A stretch of DNA of 64,000 nt from Ditylenchus dipsaci (taxonomy: Eukaryota > Nematoda > Chromadorea > Rhabditida > Anguinidae): the NCBI GenBank assembly GCA_004194705.1, contig SADC01000274.1, positions 62,001 through 126,000 on the forward strand, given 5' to 3'. Below the pieces are notes generated by a model. It was not told the DNA's origin. It did not search any database and saw only the letters and a list, made by a program, of their open reading frames with translations. The position numbers and the translations under genes are program-made. Within the stretch, counting starts at the first letter, position 1. Every line of letters begins with the position of its first letter. This document shows positions 51,849 through 63,802 of the stretch, in pieces.

Positions 51849-53658
51849 TTTTGTTGATCCGATCTTGCATTTTTGCCCCAGAACGTGGTATCCTTTATAG
51901 GTCAAAATTTTGGCATTCTTTTGATGGGTTACTAATAATCTGGTAAAAATAAACAAGGGTCACAATCTCAAATTTAACTTGGAATGTAGCGTAAATTCTA
52001 AATCAATAGCCAACAGTCAAAACTTCTTCCGCTACTATTTCATCCATTTGAAAACTGCAAGAGTTGATGGGCAGCAATACTAGTAGCCGAGGAAAACAGT
52101 GATTGTTATCTTGAATCAGTCACCCTTTCCTCCACTCTGCTGCTTCAAAATAGTACAGTGAGCAAAGGAAAGAGGAGGGCAAGAAAAGATGACGACCGGT
52201 TGGCACTTCCATCTCTCCCATATCTTAGCAAGGAATGCTATTGCTGCCAATACTGGTGAATCACCACCCCAAAACGAATTTTTTATACAGTAGCAGTGAA
52301 AAAATCGAAAACTATTTTCAAACTGAAAAATAGAAATGTTTTTAAAATTTTGAGTAAATAAGCAAATGAGGGAACAAATGGCGCTACAATAGTTTCATTA
52401 TTTTCTCAATTGTATAAATTCCGAAAATAAAAACTTTTGACCGGGATTGTGGCTTTTAATGCGGTGTATTAATGCTCTGTTTAAACCATCTAAAATTTTG
52501 AAGATTCATAATGGGTTTCACTAAATCATGCTCATTACCTGAGCTTCCACGAATTCACTTTGAAAGGACGGCATCGTGAAAGATTCTTTGCTTTTGAATT
52601 TTGAAACAATCAAATTCAGATATTCTGAGCACCCCATCTAGCTGCGATGGGTTGTATATATATCGGTAATACCTTATTATCGAGGTGGCTAATGTTTAAG
52701 ATCAGTGAACTACAGTCAAGCAGACCTGGTGTGCTCGAAAATCACCAGTTAATTATGGAACCCATCAGAAAGTAATAGTCAGTTCGGTGTGGATGCACGA
52801 CTTTTACGACTGCTGGAAGGCGAGTAGGCTATGACAAATTAATCTGTGATGTTCGACAAAGTTGTTGGATAATAAGCCAAATATTTTCAAACATCCATCT
52901 AATCGATAAACAAATGTTCAAGAGAAGAAAAAAACATACATTATATATGTGTAAAAGCAGCAACTCCAAACAAGGTCACTTCATTCTCACACCCTCCGCA
53001 TATATACACATAAAACACACACACTTTCTTCTGACACATCCCTGTGCTGGACCTCCATCCCCACCCCAACACCAACAATAAGCAATAGCCAGTCAACCAA
53101 AGACGATCTCCTCTTTCTTCTACCACTCAAAGCTGAAAGAATAATAATAGCAGAAGTAGTGGTGGTAGTAAGGAAAGCAGAATCGGCTGGACAAATACAT
53201 TTAAGGCAGGTTGAACAACAAGGTCGCAAACCCCTTCCAATAGATCAGCAGTGGACACTACCACCACCAACAATTACACTCACCACCTTCCATCCAACAA
53301 CAATAATAATCATGATTGGGCAGGAGAGAGAAACACTCTCAATTCCTTTTGCTCCCTACCCAACCAGCCTTCTTTGTTGTTTTAGCTAGTCCACCTATCT
53401 ACCAGTTTGCGCGTCCTTGCACCACCTAAACCATTACCTATGGGAAACAGAGGGACCTGATCAAGGCCATTCACTTTTAAAAGAGTTTTGGTTAGTAAGG
53501 TCCCAAAGCTGAGGGAAAGGCATTTTTGACAACTAATATAGCATGTCAAAAACAGAAAAGCTGTGTGTACCAAACTTAGCGTTTTGTGCAGAATTTCATG
53601 CTTAGGATGCAATCGAACGAGCAAAACAGCATATGAAAATAGTTAATTTTCACCTTTT

Positions 53659-54029
53659 CTCAACCATCTAATGAGTGGTACTTGCTGGAATTTATGTACC
53701 ACCTGGGCTTGCAATATAATAGGTATAATCAGAGGTATCTGTTGCGCATAAATTTGAAGCAGAGTGATTACAACCGCACAAGAAATTGTCAATTTTTCTT
53801 CTACAAGCTAGTGTTCCAAAATCCTTCCACTCGAGACAACAAACATTCAAATATATCGCGAAATTTAATTTTCGAAAACTGGGGTCGAAAATTTACTGTG
53901 AAATTATAATCGCTCTGCTATAAACTTATGTGCGATAGATAGCTTTTATCACACCATGCATTTTGAGTTATTACATGCCCAGGTGGTACATAAATTTGAG
54001 CAAGTGCCACCAATTTCTAGATGGTTGGG
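53659..54029. repeat. 370-bp inverted repeat, CCAACCATCTAATGAGTGGT ends
   Basis: CTCAACCATCTAATGAGTGG / CCACCAATTTCTAGATGGTT and AATTTATGTACCACCTGGGC / GCCCAGGTGGTACATAAATT arms of about 50 bp around 260 bp of unique DNA. Confidence 0.7.
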
Positions 54030-54139
54030 AACAGGCGAGAATTAACTAATTTAAAATGCTGTTTTACCCGTTCTATTCCATCCTGTTTCCGTATTTTTTT
54101 CAGTCATCGTGCTCAGTATGAAACTCTGCACAAAAGACT

Positions 54140-54390
54140 TACCGTATTTCCTCTAAAATAGCCCTCCTTCCAAAATAGCCCCCCCTCTACTTTGAGGGTC
54201 TGTATCTCGGAGCAGAGTAAATATTTTGCAAAGCTGTTTGATACGTTTTCTTAACTCCCACGAGCTCTACCGATTCCACTTTTTAGATTCTTAATTTTCA
54301 CCCAAAAATCTCGAAATCGAATTCAAATTTTTCTGAAAATTGGAGGTTTGAATAAAATAGCCCCGGGGCTATTTTAGAGGAAATACGGTA
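54140..54390. mobile_element. TACCGTATTT-family element, 251 bp
   Basis: TACCGTATTTCCTCTAAAAT / ATTTTAGAGGAAATACGGTA termini, followed by AGCCC/GGGCT. A TA at each end may be the duplication. Best-preserved copy of the family here. Confidence 0.75.
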
Positions 54391-55247
54391 GTTTGGTACA
54401 CACGACTTTTTGGTTATGAAACCCATATCAAACTTAATAACACTTGTACATTTGCCAACCTATCACTTAAAAAAAAAACTTTTCGTCATTGTTTATGCCT
54501 AAATTAGAAAAAGTGGGAGGCACATTCTATTTCATCCACGGGCACATTCAATTTCTACTCCGTGCAGACCATTATGGATCCAAATCACGCATCAGAAACC
54601 ATAGTGACTTTTATGGATGGCATCTCCAGCTATCATAATCAAAAGACAAAATATTCTAATAAAAGTGGTGTGCCCGTGTTATTTTTTCTCACGGAAAGAG
54701 CCGACACATAAAAATATTGACCACATAATTGCCATAATAAGACTTTTAACTTCTTCAATGTAAACATTGTTGTGAATCTCAAGAGATTTTAAAGACCAGC
54801 CGGCAAAGGTCAGTGGACTAAGGAATAAGACGGGCGGATTGGTTGGGTGATGACCACAAGCACCAACTATAAACATGCACTTAGCCAACCAACTAACTAA
54901 CAGCCTTTCCACTTAACCCATTTGGAGGCAGGAAGTGTATAAGGGAAGTGCTTTTATACAAGAGTCATTATGAGTCCTGAATTGTGATGGCACATTAGTT
55001 GTTGGGTGATGCAAGAAGCACTGCAGTTAGACGCACTGATCATTCCTACTTATGCAAATTTTTCAGATTGCAAGGCAGAGAAAGAGGTAATGGAACAGAA
55101 AGTTGAGACAAATTTTTTCAAAATGTTCGAGCGAGACCCATCAGCTATCAAGGAAAGTATAAAATTGGTTGTACTACTGCCCCAGTCTCGTGCAAAACTC
55201 GATGCCGCAGTCACGATAAATTTTGGGTAACGTTAACTCTCAATATG

Positions 55248-55634
55248 GTGTAGGTACAACAATTTGGTAACCCCCCTCCTAGAGTCCGACACTTTTTCAC
55301 CTCTATTTGCAAAAACTTTTACTAAGTCTGATTCGTCAGTCTAATTCGAAATATCGCAAGGATTCCGATTTTTCCGGTCGTTTTTGTGAATGACAACAAT
55401 CTTGCCGAAAAGACCCGCGCCTCTCGATATAGTGTATCATTATTTCCAAAAAGTCTACCTTATATCGAGAGGCGCGTGTCTTTTCGGCAAATTTGTTGCC
55501 ATTACAAAAAAGACCGGCAAAGTCGGAATCCTTTCGATATTTCCAATTAGACTGACGAATCAGATTTAGTAAAGGTCTTTGAAATAGAGCTAAAAATCGG
55601 ACCCTATGCGGGAACGAAATTTTTGCACCTACAC
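55248..55634. repeat. 387-bp palindrome of the CAGTCAAACC superfamily
   Basis: GTGTAGGTACAACAATTTGG.. / ..TTTTTGCACCTACAC ends; inner GAGTCCGACAC, AAATATCGCAAGGATTCCGA / TCGGAATCCTTTCGATATTT and CCGCGCCTCTCGATATAGTG / TATATCGAGAGGCGCG. The TCCGACAC and GGATTCCGATT words are shared with 18036-19500. Centre about 55445. Confidence 0.75.
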
Positions 55635-57885
55635 TGTATCAAGAGTAGACAGTATAGTATAATGATTTCTTCAAACTGTTTTTGGCCTATTCTTCTTATT
55701 AGTAGTATTTTTTGAAAAAAGTGCAGCATCAACTCGACAATAGCAGGGCCAGCAGATGCATATCCACTCAGGTATAAAACCATGAACAAGAATACAAGCT
55801 TTGTAGCCCAATTCTCTTCATTCTTCCCAAAATGAAGTGCAGGAAAAAAAGATAAAGCCATATCTCTTTGTCTTCAACTCGACAATAGCAGGGCCTCAAA
55901 ACGCGATGATCAAGTGGAGCAGAAGTAGTAGCAGAAAAAAACCACCTGCCTGGACATTGCCCACTACACACCCACTTATTCCCTTGCTGACTGTGAAGTG
56001 GTTGTTGTTAGCTGCGTTTGCAAACAATACTTGATTGAAATCCAACCCACATATAACCATTTTTTCCGGGGACTCCTGCTTGTGGACAGACTTATGGAAG
56101 ATCATATCTTGCGCAGTTACCAAAAAATATATACTGATAAATTGAAAAATGGCTATTTTTTTTGAAAAGAAAAAAACTACTAAATTATCAAAATTGCTCA
56201 AAATGAGAATTATATCAAAGAAAAGATGGATACGCGGATTAGCTAGACCGCTATAGTACAGCCAAAAGGCATTAGGAATGCGAAAAGATTAGCCTTTTGT
56301 AAAACCAGACTTGCCGATAATGTATTTTGGGGCTCAAGTGGGCGTTAATAATTGATTCTCTTGCCTATCTATTTTCGTAGCTGACCATTTTGGCAATTGT
56401 TTATCAATGTTCTATACAACACTGAGAATATAGGAAAGCAAAATGTCTAGGAAAAATACACAGCCCAGTAAAAGGTTTACGAAAAAGAGTTTGAAAGTTA
56501 CAAAAATTGTGAAGACAGCTGACGCGACCAGAAAAAACGGCGAGTTTTCTGCGAATAACATTCTGTATTAGAGCAAATATTTGCGTTATGAATTATTTAG
56601 TGGTCGAGAATTTCACCCATCTAGCCAAAAATTTGGAAAGTACAGCATACCATTCGAATTCCGCTTAGTTCAATCTTAGTGTACAGATAGCCTTGCTGAA
56701 ACAAAGCTTGGCACTTGACTTTTGGTTGGGTTCCGTTTTTTAGATTCAGTAATGGGTTGCAGGACCGAAAATTTCGGATACCCATCCAAACCAGTTTCGG
56801 AACGCACACCCCAGAAATTGGTCGGTGGGGTTAATTTTTCTTGCAAAAAATATATTTTTGCTTTTTTCCTTTAGCTTTTAGCTTTTACTGTTTTATAAAA
56901 AAAATTGGCGCTAATGTTATATGGGAGGGGGTGGAATATTACAGTAGCGCTTTAAGAGAGGGGTGGTTTATATTACAGTAGTGCCAAAAACTTAAAAGGA
57001 GAGCAGATAAAACTCGAGAAAAAAGCAAAATAAAAGTTAGCTGGGGGACCGGAGCAAATTTTTTGGGATGGGTGTTCCGAAACTGCTTCGGTTCAGAATT
57101 CAAAGTAAAAAAATATATTCTGAATTAAATTAGAGAAATTCGATAATTTTGAGTTTTACTAATAAATTAAAATTTTTTGGAGCCCAACGAAAAGTCAAAT
57201 CGCAAAACATTCTTTCCAGCTCTTGACATATCAGGATATGTCAGCTTTTGTCGTTTTACTTTTTAGGTCTATTTGCTAAAGTGGTGATATATAAATAAGT
57301 TGTGAGACTTGCCCAATGGTCACTGACAGCCAAAAATGACCAGTAGCATAGCGTGGGAGAGTGTAATTAGCGTTATTATGCTGGTTTTCCCAGTACTCCT
57401 AGTCCCATTGTAAGCTAATGAAGAATGAGAGCAGAAAATTTTCTTGGTCAAAGAAAACTCGCCAAATGGACAAGAAAACATGAGTAAAAAGAGGCACTCA
57501 ACTTTGAATATAGTTAAAAGACTAATAACTTTTAGTGGTCTTTGCACCCACCCAAAAAGACCACTAAACTTGAGTGTAAAAGCATAAAAATTGGCTTTAG
57601 AAAAGCACAAATTCCTATGCATTGTGACTCAACGCTTAATTATGCAGTTGTAAGCATAAGTAATAAGGCAAGAGCAAAAAGTTTGGATTGTTTATAGCCG
57701 ATTAGCTAATGCATTCAAATGGTCAGCCACTTCCGAGAAACGACCTATAAGTGGCAGAATTTCTTGGAATAGGAGACATAAAGAAAGCTTAAAGAGTAAG
57801 AAGGGCCACAATTTCCGAAATCTCTCCAGATTCTACGGTAACCGAATTTGGGATCCATGCTATATTGATGTCGATTTTTTTCTGA

Positions 57886-58126
57886 TATCATATTTCCTCT
57901 AATAAGCGCCCTACCCCCTGGTTCAAAATAGTGTTTGTGGCATTGCGTTTTGACCCACTTTTGAAATTTTTTCTCAGGCAAGTAACACCTAAATTTTGTA
58001 GCCAGTGAGATGAGCTAAAATTCAGGTATAACTTGCTTCAGAAAAGTTTTCGAAAAGTGGGTGAAAAACACAATGCCAAAAACACATTTTAAAAAGGGGG
58101 GGGGCGCTTATTAGAGGAAATACGGT
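57886..58126. repeat. TACCGTATTT-family inverted repeat
   Basis: CATATTTCCTCTAATAAGCG at the left (start eroded) and CGCTTATTAGAGGAAATACG at the right, with ACACAATGCCA shared by both arms as in the copy near 4430. Confidence 0.7.
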
Positions 58127-60210
58127 ATTCTTAATAATGTTTGTATATTATTTGAGCCAGCATAGCATATTTTTTGATAAGGTATACTCTGGATCAATAT
58201 GTGGACAAGGATTCAAAAAAACTTCATAAAACTTTTCCATTACATCGCAAGAGAAGATGCCAGAGCAAAAAAAGATGTTAAGTTACCGTACATGCTCTAT
58301 TAATCGCCCATGGACGATTAATTTCACCTGTGAAACTCAAAAAATTTGTGGTTGTTTTTGAGATTTTTTAGTGCTTAACCAAAATCTAAAAGTCGAATCA
58401 GGTAAATTCGTGGTGATTAAGAAAAAGCAAAATATCGAAAAAGTTTAAAAATATGCGGCCTTCTCTTATAATCACCCGCTCCCTAGTATCACCCGCTCCC
58501 TCCCTCTCCGAGAATGGTTGAAAAATAGACTGTCCGGATCTTTTAAAAGGAATTTACAACATACGATAATCACGCACAATAAGCTTCAAAAAAATGACTG
58601 GAGTAAAAATAGTTTGAAAAAAGTAAGTTCCAGCTGTAGCCACCCTTACAACCCGCCAACCTTTTTTTGAGAGTGTAGTTTATTTTTAAATTTTTCATTA
58701 GGATGACTATCCGGCAGATCTCGCAAAATTTTTACCAATTTCATGACCAAGCTATGGTTATTGGGCTATTGGGAAAAAGACTAAAGAATAGTGCTAAAAA
58801 AAGTGTTGATACAGCTAAGGGCAAAACTTAGAAGATGTGCATGTATCTGCGTACTACTGCTCTATCTTCTAATGAAAAACAAAACATAAAAACAGTAATA
58901 TATCGTACAAAAAGAGGTCAAACACAGAGCCCATACTGAAATCAATTAAAATACACCTTTGCCCAACTGTTGGTAGAGGGTGATGACCATTGAATTAAAT
59001 GCACGCACTCCCCTGCTCTCTCATTAATTCATCCATTGATCGATTTGTTGGATAAATCTTCACTTCCCCTTTCCCTCTCTCGAGTAGTGAAAGCCACTAC
59101 TACTAACACTACTACTGCTAAAATGTCATCAATTAGGTGGGAGCGGGTGAGAATAGTGTTGATGGTCATTGCTATGTATTTTAGAGGACACTCAATTAAA
59201 AAAGCAGATTTAAGATGGTCAGAACTTTGGCAGGTGAATAATCTCATAGATTGCAAATTATGGTAATTAGAACTCGACAAATGCTAGTAATGACAACAAG
59301 AAAACCACTTTTTCAGCAAATTGATCAAATTTTGGGAGGGCAGGGCAAGATTATTCACACAGGCTTTACTTGCAGGTGGATTTAGATGGATAATTGGTAA
59401 CTGTGAGAACATAAATTTATTCTTCAATTTATGCTGATAGAAATAATAAAGATGCATTCAGCATATTTAAGTGCAAATAAAAGTTCAATTCCGCCTAAAT
59501 TCTGATAAAGTTTTCTTTACTTTGGTGATCTTTCATTCTATGTGATTTTTTGGCCTAGTGGAACATTGATAGATCTCCAATTCTACCGTTCATTTTTGCA
59601 AAATCCGAACAGTTTCGCCGTCTTGTCATATTCTATAGCAAATCTCATTTAATAACAGAGAGTTCACTAGCGACAAGCCTTGACAAAAGATCAGCTATTT
59701 TTACAATATTGAACGTAAAATCGGAATTCTTGCGATATTTGGACTAGACAGATCAAAACACAAAATAGTTATATATTTAGTTTACAAATCGATGCCATAA
59801 GCGCATCCGCGTCAAAGGTTTGAAAATCCAATATTAGTTATTTAATTTAACAAAAAAAGTGTGGGTTAAATAAATTTTTATAGAAGCTTAAAAAAGTACC
59901 TAAATATTAGTCCCAGACCCGGAACAAGTTCCTAAGACATTTCTTAGTCACAGCTAAGAGTCAAGACTCACGGCCTAGCCCTGAGGCCTACCCCTAACGC
60001 CTAAGCTAAAGGCTGAGTAGTTAGAGCCAAGGGTAGTTTTAGATTTAGACAAAAATTATATAACGTCAATACCGCATAAAAAGCTAGAATCTCACGAGAA
60101 GTAAGTGAACATCGTTTAGTAGTCTTTTAGAACTAAGATTTTCAAAGCTCTGCAAAGTTGGTGAAAGACCCACACAGACATAAATGTTGAACGAAAAAAG
60201 GAAAAGCTAA

Positions 60211-60302
60211 AAATTTGGCGACCAGACATTTTCTACTATTAGTAGAAAATGTCGCGCGACAAATTCTACTAATAGTAGAAAATGTCTGGTCGCCAAAAAT
60301 TT
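60211..60302. repeat. 92-bp nested hairpin, GGCGACCAGACATTTTCTAC
   Basis: Outer arms AATTTGGCGACCAGACATTT / AAATGTCTGGTCGCCAAAAA; inside, TTTTCTACTATTAGTAGAAA is itself a perfect palindrome and is repeated as TTCTACTAATAGTAGAAA. It could fold in two ways. Confidence 0.8.
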
Positions 60303-61084
60303 TGCATAAATTCCTCTTGCTGCAAGCCATAGTCTGCAACTCTTGTTCATCACTTTTGCTAAAACAAAATGTGTGAATATTAAAAAAAGAAGACACATGT
60401 CTTTCAAATCCCCCACTTTTATGGTCATCTGTAGCTGGTGCACAAAGAGGGAGAAGAGGATGATTTGTTGTGTCATAACTAGTCCAGAGGGACTCTTTTT
60501 CTGCAACCCAGTTTGAAATTCTGAGTGACAAGACATAAAAAGAAGGGCATGCCCATTTGATTAACACGCTTTTTAGAGTTGTTCTGGTAAAATGGTGTTT
60601 TTGAATTTTATACTTATATTCACAAGAAAAAACAAGACCAGGAAAATCAGCCATCTAATAAATCAATCAATAGATTTGTTTCGAATACACGAAAATGGCC
60701 GTACACATCATAGTAGTGACAAGACTCATTAAACAACAGCAAATTTTTTTGATGGGTTTCTTAAAGTTGGGAAAACACTGCTAGATGCTCAGTTGTGAAA
60801 ACCAATTAATCAATCACCCAACTTGTAAATTTACGTTAAATTGGAAGAGAAAGATTGAGATGAATATGAATGTTTAATAAAAATAGGGGTGCTGCACAAT
60901 TATTTCCTTTATTAGCCCTTTCTTCTATTATCCATGCAACCCACTTACAAGGAAACAGCACAGATTGCGAATTGAAAACTTTTCAATCTTTTTTTGCATT
61001 AAGTCTATTTGTCACGTTTTTTTACGTGAACTGAATGTGAAAAACATGCGTATATCCATTTCTTGCTCAGACCAATTTTTTAAC

Positions 61085-61583
61085 AGATCTGGTCTTCCAA
61101 GATGATTTCAGTTCACATTCATGTACTTAGAGTTTAAGTTCGATTTTGAGTTAAGTTCGAGTTAAGACCACAGGTGTTTACGTACTTCAACTTGAGGGTC
61201 GAACTATTCGTGTATATAACTTGGATCACTGAGAAACTCACCCCAGAGTGGCCAAAGCCACTTACAGTTGCTTTCTTTTGCGTCAAGAAGGGTCCAAGTT
61301 ATACACATGTAGGGTTGTCAGGGGTAGTGCCATTTCCAGCCGTCGATTAATTGTTGGGTTGCACAGGACTTTTTTGAAACTTCTTAAATCTACCGATTTT
61401 TTCTGCAAAACAGGGAAAAAATGATTTCGGAATGGCCAAAAACGGTGATTTTAAAACTGTTTTAAAAAAGTGCTGCGAAACCCACAATTAATCGACGACT
61501 CGAAACAGCACAACCCCTATTTACATGTACACTTTCAATTTCGACCTGAACTTGAACTCGAAGTACGTGAATGAGCCGTCGGT
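61085..61583. repeat. ACTTGAACTCGAA-family element with nested hAT-like MITE
   Basis: Left part TTCATGTACTTAGAGTTTAA / right CTTGAACTCGAAGTACGTGA are inverse; GTTCGAGTTAAG/CAACTTGAGGGTCGAAC arrays lie inside. Same terminus as 2286-2450. The MITE at 61310-61519 sits in it. Confidence 0.6.
61310..61519. mobile_element. hAT-like MITE, 210 bp
   Basis: Ends TAGGGTTGTC and CACAACCCCTA; inner CCGTCGATTAATTGTTGGGT / CCCACAATTAATCGACGACT. The flanks TACACATG and TTTACATG agree at 6 of 8 bases, a decayed duplication. Unlike its relatives, it has no strong subterminal array. Confidence 0.65.
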
Positions 61584-62959
61584 TTTCAAAAAGTCAAAAA
61601 CATCCAAAAAGATATAGTTTAGGGGGGGGATATGTTTAGTATTGAGCGCAAGAAAATACAGAAAATTAAAAAAACGGAAAATAATTTGAGAGTTTAGGTT
61701 TAAAAGAGAGTTTAGGCTTATCCTTGTGAGGGAATAACATCTTAGTTGTAAACCACCGCTAAATTCCAAATGGACATGAAATATAATTACACTGACACGT
61801 ACTTCCACGCGGCTTCATCGCGCCTACGTTAGTGGTTGAAACCCGATAAAATCGTTTGATGGTTGTGTATTTGGGTCATCATCGGTTGTGTATTTTGTCG
61901 AAAATTTTTATGAAAGTATTTTTGATCCAGAATGTTTTAGAATTGTAGAACACTAGAGCCACTAGAACAGTGAAAATGCGCTTCGACTAAATAGCCAGTC
62001 GGCTTTTGACCGCACTAACTAATAGCTAATTGATAAAATAGGAGCTTTGATTGGGTTCTTGCTGAGTTGCCTTCAAGCAGCCCAATTAGGAGGCAAATCA
62101 AAAGTGGGCAGGGAAGGACCTAGTCCAAATAATTGAGTGTCCGGCAATTGGGCACACAACAACAGCAATAATTAATATTGGGACAGCACAACAACAAGGC
62201 AGGGGTGAGCAATCACCATTGCATAACCACCACTCCTTTGCTCCACCACAAAGTTTGTGCTTACTCACTCACTTTTTGCTCCAAAGCAAACAAATGAGTC
62301 TAGATAGAAGGATATTTATAGGGTTGTTACACAATGAATAAAACTGATTTAATCTTGGGAAAAGTAGGCATATCGCTTATTTATACTGGCTATGGCATAT
62401 AGTTAGCACAAAAATTCTGCTTACAGTGTTTTCAAAAACTTGTAAGATAAAGATGAAAAGCATGAAAGACATTTAAAATATTATTTCGGGAGCAGCATTA
62501 TTTCTGAAATTAGAAATAGCACTGGAGAGAAATATTTGTGGCTGTACCGAAGAATTTAAAAAATATTTGCTAAACGGCACATTTGCTAAAAAAACTTTTT
62601 GCTAAAAAAATTTTTTGCTAAAGGCACATTGCTAAAATTTCTTTTGCTAAAGTCACATTTGCTAAAAATTTTTTTGCTAAAGGCATATTTACTAAAATTT
62701 CTTTTGTTAACGCGGTTTTGTGGTTCTTATTGCGTCAAAGACACTATCATTCCAACTTTTTTCCTCTTTTTACCTTTTTCTTCAAGTTTTGGGTGGTTTG
62801 TAAATTTTTAAGTTTTTTTTTCGAAATTTTTCAAATTGCGTCTGAATCATCCAAATTTTTTAGGCCATCCATGATTTACCTCATACCATCCCAAACTGCT
62901 GAAACCACTTCGAGAAAACCCCAGGACCATGAATCGAGGTCCTCTACTAGGGACTGATT

Positions 62960-63016
62960 GCACCCAGAGGGGTTTGATCCAGCAACCTTGATAATGAGTA
63001 TGTGGACCTCTACGCC
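62960..63016 (-). repeat. tRNA-derived (SINE-like) fragment, minus
   Basis: Read on the minus strand: GGCGTAGAGGTCC..AAGGTTGCTGGATCAAACCC then CTCTGGGTGCA. It aligns with 63760-63800 (GAGGTCGCTGGTTCGAATCC then ACCTGGGCGCA), whose GGTTCGAATCC is a perfect pol III B box. This copy is degraded. Confidence 0.45.
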
Positions 63017-63029
63017 AAAAATTTTTTCG

Positions 63030-63306
63030 CGTTTTCGGTTTCAAACAATTTTTCTGCACTAATTCGACCATGCTGAAGATGGTTTGACAGTTGTAAAATC
63101 ACGTTTTATCAAAAATTTGAGTTATCGTGAGTAATTGATTTTGATAAATCAAGAACTTACCATAACTCAAAAATTTCTCGATAAAACGTAATTTTACCAG
63201 TGTCAAACCATCTTCAGCATGGTCGAATTAGTGCAGAAAAATCGTTTTGGAACTCGAAAACGCGAAAAAAAAATTCGATCCAAGTGGACGACCACTTGGT
63301 TTGGTC
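63030..63306. repeat. palindrome with CTGAAGATGGTTTGA motif
   Basis: Arms ACTAATTCGACCATGCTGAA / TTCAGCATGGTCGAATTAGT and ACGTTTTATCAAAAATTTGA / AAAATTTCTCGATAAAACGT meet at about 63143. Ends with AAGTGGACGACCACTTGG, as at 18562-18950. Confidence 0.75.
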
Positions 63307-63723
63307 TAGGGTTGAGTGATCGGTAATTACCGGGTAATTCTCCGGGTAATTACCAGGGTGATTACCCGGAGAAATACTACGTATTTCTCCGTAAAGAAAA
63401 TTCGGAGAATACTATTTTTTAGTATTTATTGCAGTTAACCTGCAGCTAATTTTTTGGTTTAGGTATCATCCAGGTGTTTTGAGTGATATCCAGATGGTTT
63501 GGGTACTATCCAGGGTTTTGGGTACCATCCATGTGATTTGGGTACCATCCAGGTGGTTTGGGTAACATCCAGGTGTTTTGGTTGATATCCAGGTGATTTG
63601 GTACCATACCGGTGGTTGGGTACCATTCAGATGGTTAGGTATCAGCAAATAGTATTTCTCCGCTTTTCGGGTAATTACCGGTAATTACCCGGAAGTATTT
63701 CTCCGGAGAATTACCCAACCCTA
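63307..63723. mobile_element. hAT-like MITE, 417 bp, TSD GTTTGGTC, GGTAATTACC arrays and minisatellite
   Basis: Ends TAGGGTTGAG and CCAACCCTA with exact 8-bp duplication GTTTGGTC (63299-63306, 63724-63731). Both ends carry CCGGGTAATTCTCCGGGTAA arrays; the middle (63460-63645) is an ~22-bp minisatellite GGGTACCATCCAGGTGGTTT, about eight copies. Confidence 0.88.
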
Positions 63724-63731
63724 GTTTGGTC

Positions 63732-63802
63732 ACACTGGATGAAGTTCTTAGCGATCCTGAGGTTGATATAGAGGTCGCTGGTTCGAATCCACCTGGGCGC
63801 AT
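63732..63802 (+). repeat. tRNA-derived (SINE-like) fragment, plus
   Basis: CACACTGGATGAAG (weak A box) followed about 40 bp later by GGTTCGAATCC (perfect B box) and ACCTGGGCGCA. No acceptor stem pairs with TGGGCGC, so it is not an intact tRNA gene; a tRNA-derived SINE or captured tRNA piece is more likely. Confidence 0.5.

Noticed and set aside
63732..63802. Intact tRNA gene
   Set aside because: The B box is perfect but no 5' acceptor strand pairs with TGGGCGC, and the A box is weak.
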